From: Verrucomicrobiaceae bacterium
Lineage (GTDB): Bacteria > Verrucomicrobiota > Verrucomicrobiia > Verrucomicrobiales > Verrucomicrobiaceae
NCBI GenBank assembly: GCA_016713245.1
Contig: JADJPM010000001.1
Location: 806,001 to 870,000 of the forward strand
Reading direction: 5' to 3'
Length of the DNA: 64,000 nt
Shown here: positions 62,467-64,000 of the stretch, in pieces
Layout: each line of letters starts with the position of its first letter
How positions within the stretch are numbered: the first letter of the stretch is position 1
Translations under genes and position numbers: made by a program
The notes under the pieces: model-generated
What the model was told of the DNA's origin: nothing
What the model saw: the letters and a program-made list of their open reading frames with translations, nothing else
Database searches by the model: none

Positions 62467-64000
62467 TCATTTCGCCAGCAGCTTCTCCACCTCCTCCACC
62501 GTCGTGACGGGGGCTTGGCAGGTGAAGTTTTGGCAGATGTAGGCGGCGGGGTGGCCTTCGAGGGGTTTCATGCCGGCGAGGGCTTCGTTGTGCTTGGAGA
62601 GCCATTTTTGGGCTTCACCGCCGTCGGCGTGAAGGAGGGCGGCGTTGGGCAAAAATTGGCGACGGAGGTGGTTGGCGAGCTTTTGGAACTCGGGGGCCGA
62701 TTTGTCGCCGGCGAGGACGATTTGGGTTTTGCCGCGATGGAGGAGGTCGAAGGCCATCGACATGACGGGGACGGCGGAGGCGCTGCTTTGAAGCGTGTTG
62801 CCGAAGAGGGCGAAGATATTCTCGGCCTGCGACTTGTAGCTGTCCTTCGCGAGCAGAGCGCTGAGGCGGACGAGGTTGAGGGCGGCGAGGGAGTTCGGGG
62901 AGGGCTCGGCGCCGTCGTAGTCTTCTTTGATGCGCAGGACGCTGTTCGGCATGTCGGTGTGGACGCTGAAGTAGCCGCCGTTTTCTTTGTCGAGGAACTG
63001 CGCGTCCATTTCGCTTTGCAGGGAAACGGCCCACTGGAGCCATTTCACGTCGAAGGTGGCTTCATAAAGGTCGAGTAGGCCGTGGATGAGGCAGGCGTGG
63101 TCGATGGAGAAGGCTTTGGGGCCGCGCTGACCTTCGCGCCAGGAGCGGTGCAGTTCTTTGCCGGGTGTGGTGCAAAGTTGATCGTGGATGAACTGCGCGG
63201 CCTGGGTGGCGAGCGTGATCATTTCGGCATCGCCGAGGGCCGCGCCGCAGCGGGCGAGGCCGGCGATGGTGAGGCCGTTCCACGCGGTGATGATTTTGTC
63301 GTCGCGATGCGGACGCGGGCGCTTGTTGCGGGCCTCGATGAGCTTGTCGATGGCGGCGTCGATGATCGTTTTGATCTCCTCGGCGGTCTTCTTGAAGTAC
63401 TCGCCGGTCTTTTTGAAGGAGACGGCGCGGTAGAGGGTGTTGAGGCCCTTCAATTCGCCATGCGGATCGCTCTCGGGGCGGGCGTTGCCATCGCGGCGGG
63501 CGCCGTAGGCGTAGCGGAAGATATTGCCGTGCTCCTTGCCGAGGATCTCGTCGATCTCGGCGGCTTTCCATACGTAGAAGGCGCCTTCGGTTTTGTGCTC
63601 GGCATCGGCGGTGGCGAGGCTATCGGCATCCTCGGCGGAGAAGAAGCCGCCCTCGGCGTGGCGGAGGTCGCGCTTCAAATAGGCGACGGTGCTGCGGATG
63701 ATGGTTTCAAAGAGCGCGTTGCCCTCGGTGAGCTTCCACGCGTCGATGTAGGCGCTGAGGAGCTGCGCTTGATCGTAGAGCATCTTTTCGTAGTGCGGGA
63801 TGTGCCAGTAGGCATCGACGCTGTAGCGGTGGAAGCCGCCGCCGAGGTGATCGCGCATGCCGCCATTGGCCATGGCACGCAGCGTTTTGACGGTCATCTC
63901 CATGGCCCAATCGCTCTCGTGGCTGCTCGATTTGTCCTCGCGCTTCGCGAAGGCGCGGTGAATGCGCATGAGGAGGTTCAAACCGGTGGGTCGCGGGAAT
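62467..64000 (-). CDS. YyaL/DUF255-type protein (thioredoxin-fold plus six-hairpin domain), partial
   Basis: The frame is open to the right edge, so the N-terminus is missing. The visible 511 residues are the C-terminal (alpha/alpha)6 region of the YyaL/SPATA20 family: FPRPTGLNLLM, DHLGGGFHRYSVDAYWHIPHYEKMLYDQAQL, GGFFSAEDADS, KIITAWNGLTIAGLARCG and SIDHACLIHGLLDLYEATFD. The missing N-terminal part should carry a thioredoxin-like DUF255 domain. Function in bacteria is not established; a sugar epimerase-like fold is noted. It is upstream of the higB gene on the same strand. Confidence 0.92.
   Translation of the reverse strand, partial: FPRPTGLNLLMRIHRAFAKREDKSSSHESDWAMEMTVKTLRAMANGGMRDHLGGGFHRYSVDAYWHIPHYEKMLYDQAQLLSAYIDAWKLTEGNALFETIIRSTVAYLKRDLRHAEGGFFSAEDADSLATADAEHKTEGAFYVWKAAEIDEILGKEHGNIFRYAYGARRDGNARPESDPHGELKGLNTLYRAVSFKKTGEYFKKTAEEIKTIIDAAIDKLIEARNKRPRPHRDDKIITAWNGLTIAGLARCGAALGDAEMITLATQAAQFIHDQLCTTPGKELHRSWREGQRGPKAFSIDHACLIHGLLDLYEATFDVKWLQWAVSLQSEMDAQFLDKENGGYFSVHTDMPNSVLRIKEDYDGAEPSPNSLAALNLVRLSALLAKDSYKSQAENIFALFGNTLQSSASAVPVMSMAFDLLHRGKTQIVLAGDKSAPEFQKLANHLRRQFLPNAALLHADGGEAQKWLSKHNEALAGMKPLEGHPAAYICQNFTCQAPVTTVEEVEKLLAK

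Overview
The window reads as a piece of a G+C-rich chromosome from the Verrucomicrobiota, probably near Prosthecobacter/Verrucomicrobiaceae. This is inferred from gene content: a long exported delta-60 repeat protein with a verrucomicrobial-style C-terminus, exported LamG/DUF1080-like proteins, a Tat-exported Gfo/Idh/MocA oxidoreductase, Ser/Thr kinases, and many short palindromic intergenic repeats. No rRNA, tRNA, CRISPR array or intact IS was found. Genes run off both ends: a kinase-like protein on the left and a YyaL-type protein on the right.

Layout. 1-4.5 kb: kinase-like protein, Cys-cluster protein, purine nucleoside phosphorylase, pyruvate dehydrogenase E1 alpha. 4.5-9.7 kb: dnaK, an A+T-rich orphan, groES, groEL and a strong terminator. 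10-14 kb: HIT protein, peptide ABC ATPase, SLBB export protein, bioA. 14-20.5 kb: an ArsR-MNT/HEPN toxin-antitoxin pair, a PelA-like protein with apparently dead active sites, a TPR partner, and a PIN-like/UPF0175 pair. 20.5-28.5 kb: a kinase-receiver fusion, then nuoJKLMN behind a perfect CRP-type dyad, with nuoM frameshifted and an inverted-repeat element between nuoM and nuoN. 28.5-37 kb: delta-60 protein, then metH with a large in-frame P-loop (zeta-toxin-like) insertion and a later frameshift. 37-45 kb: membrane protein, esterase, two exported nucleoside hydrolases with ribokinase, metK, and a HepT/MntA pair. 45-64 kb: beta-lactamase/NamZ fusion, ORF6N protein, transketolase, pdxA, a TonB receptor operon, a papain-like exported protein, an ISL3 transposase relic, a SUKH protein, an AraC regulator, an oxidoreductase, a HigB/HigA-like pair and YyaL.

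How genes work together. The dnaK-groESL block is a chaperone cluster. nuoJ-N encode membrane subunits of complex I; nuoA-I must lie elsewhere. Exported nucleoside hydrolases would release ribose outside the cytoplasm, and ribokinase would phosphorylate it inside. metH and metK are consecutive steps of the methionine/S-adenosylmethionine cycle, though not adjacent. The TonB receptor, PepSY protein and a CPLC protein form a likely metal-uptake operon.

The most unusual features are the MetH insertion, the degenerate PelA-like protein, and a recurring class of intergenic elements made of two self-complementary arms in inverted orientation. All calls come from reading the sequence and from memory of families; no database search was run.
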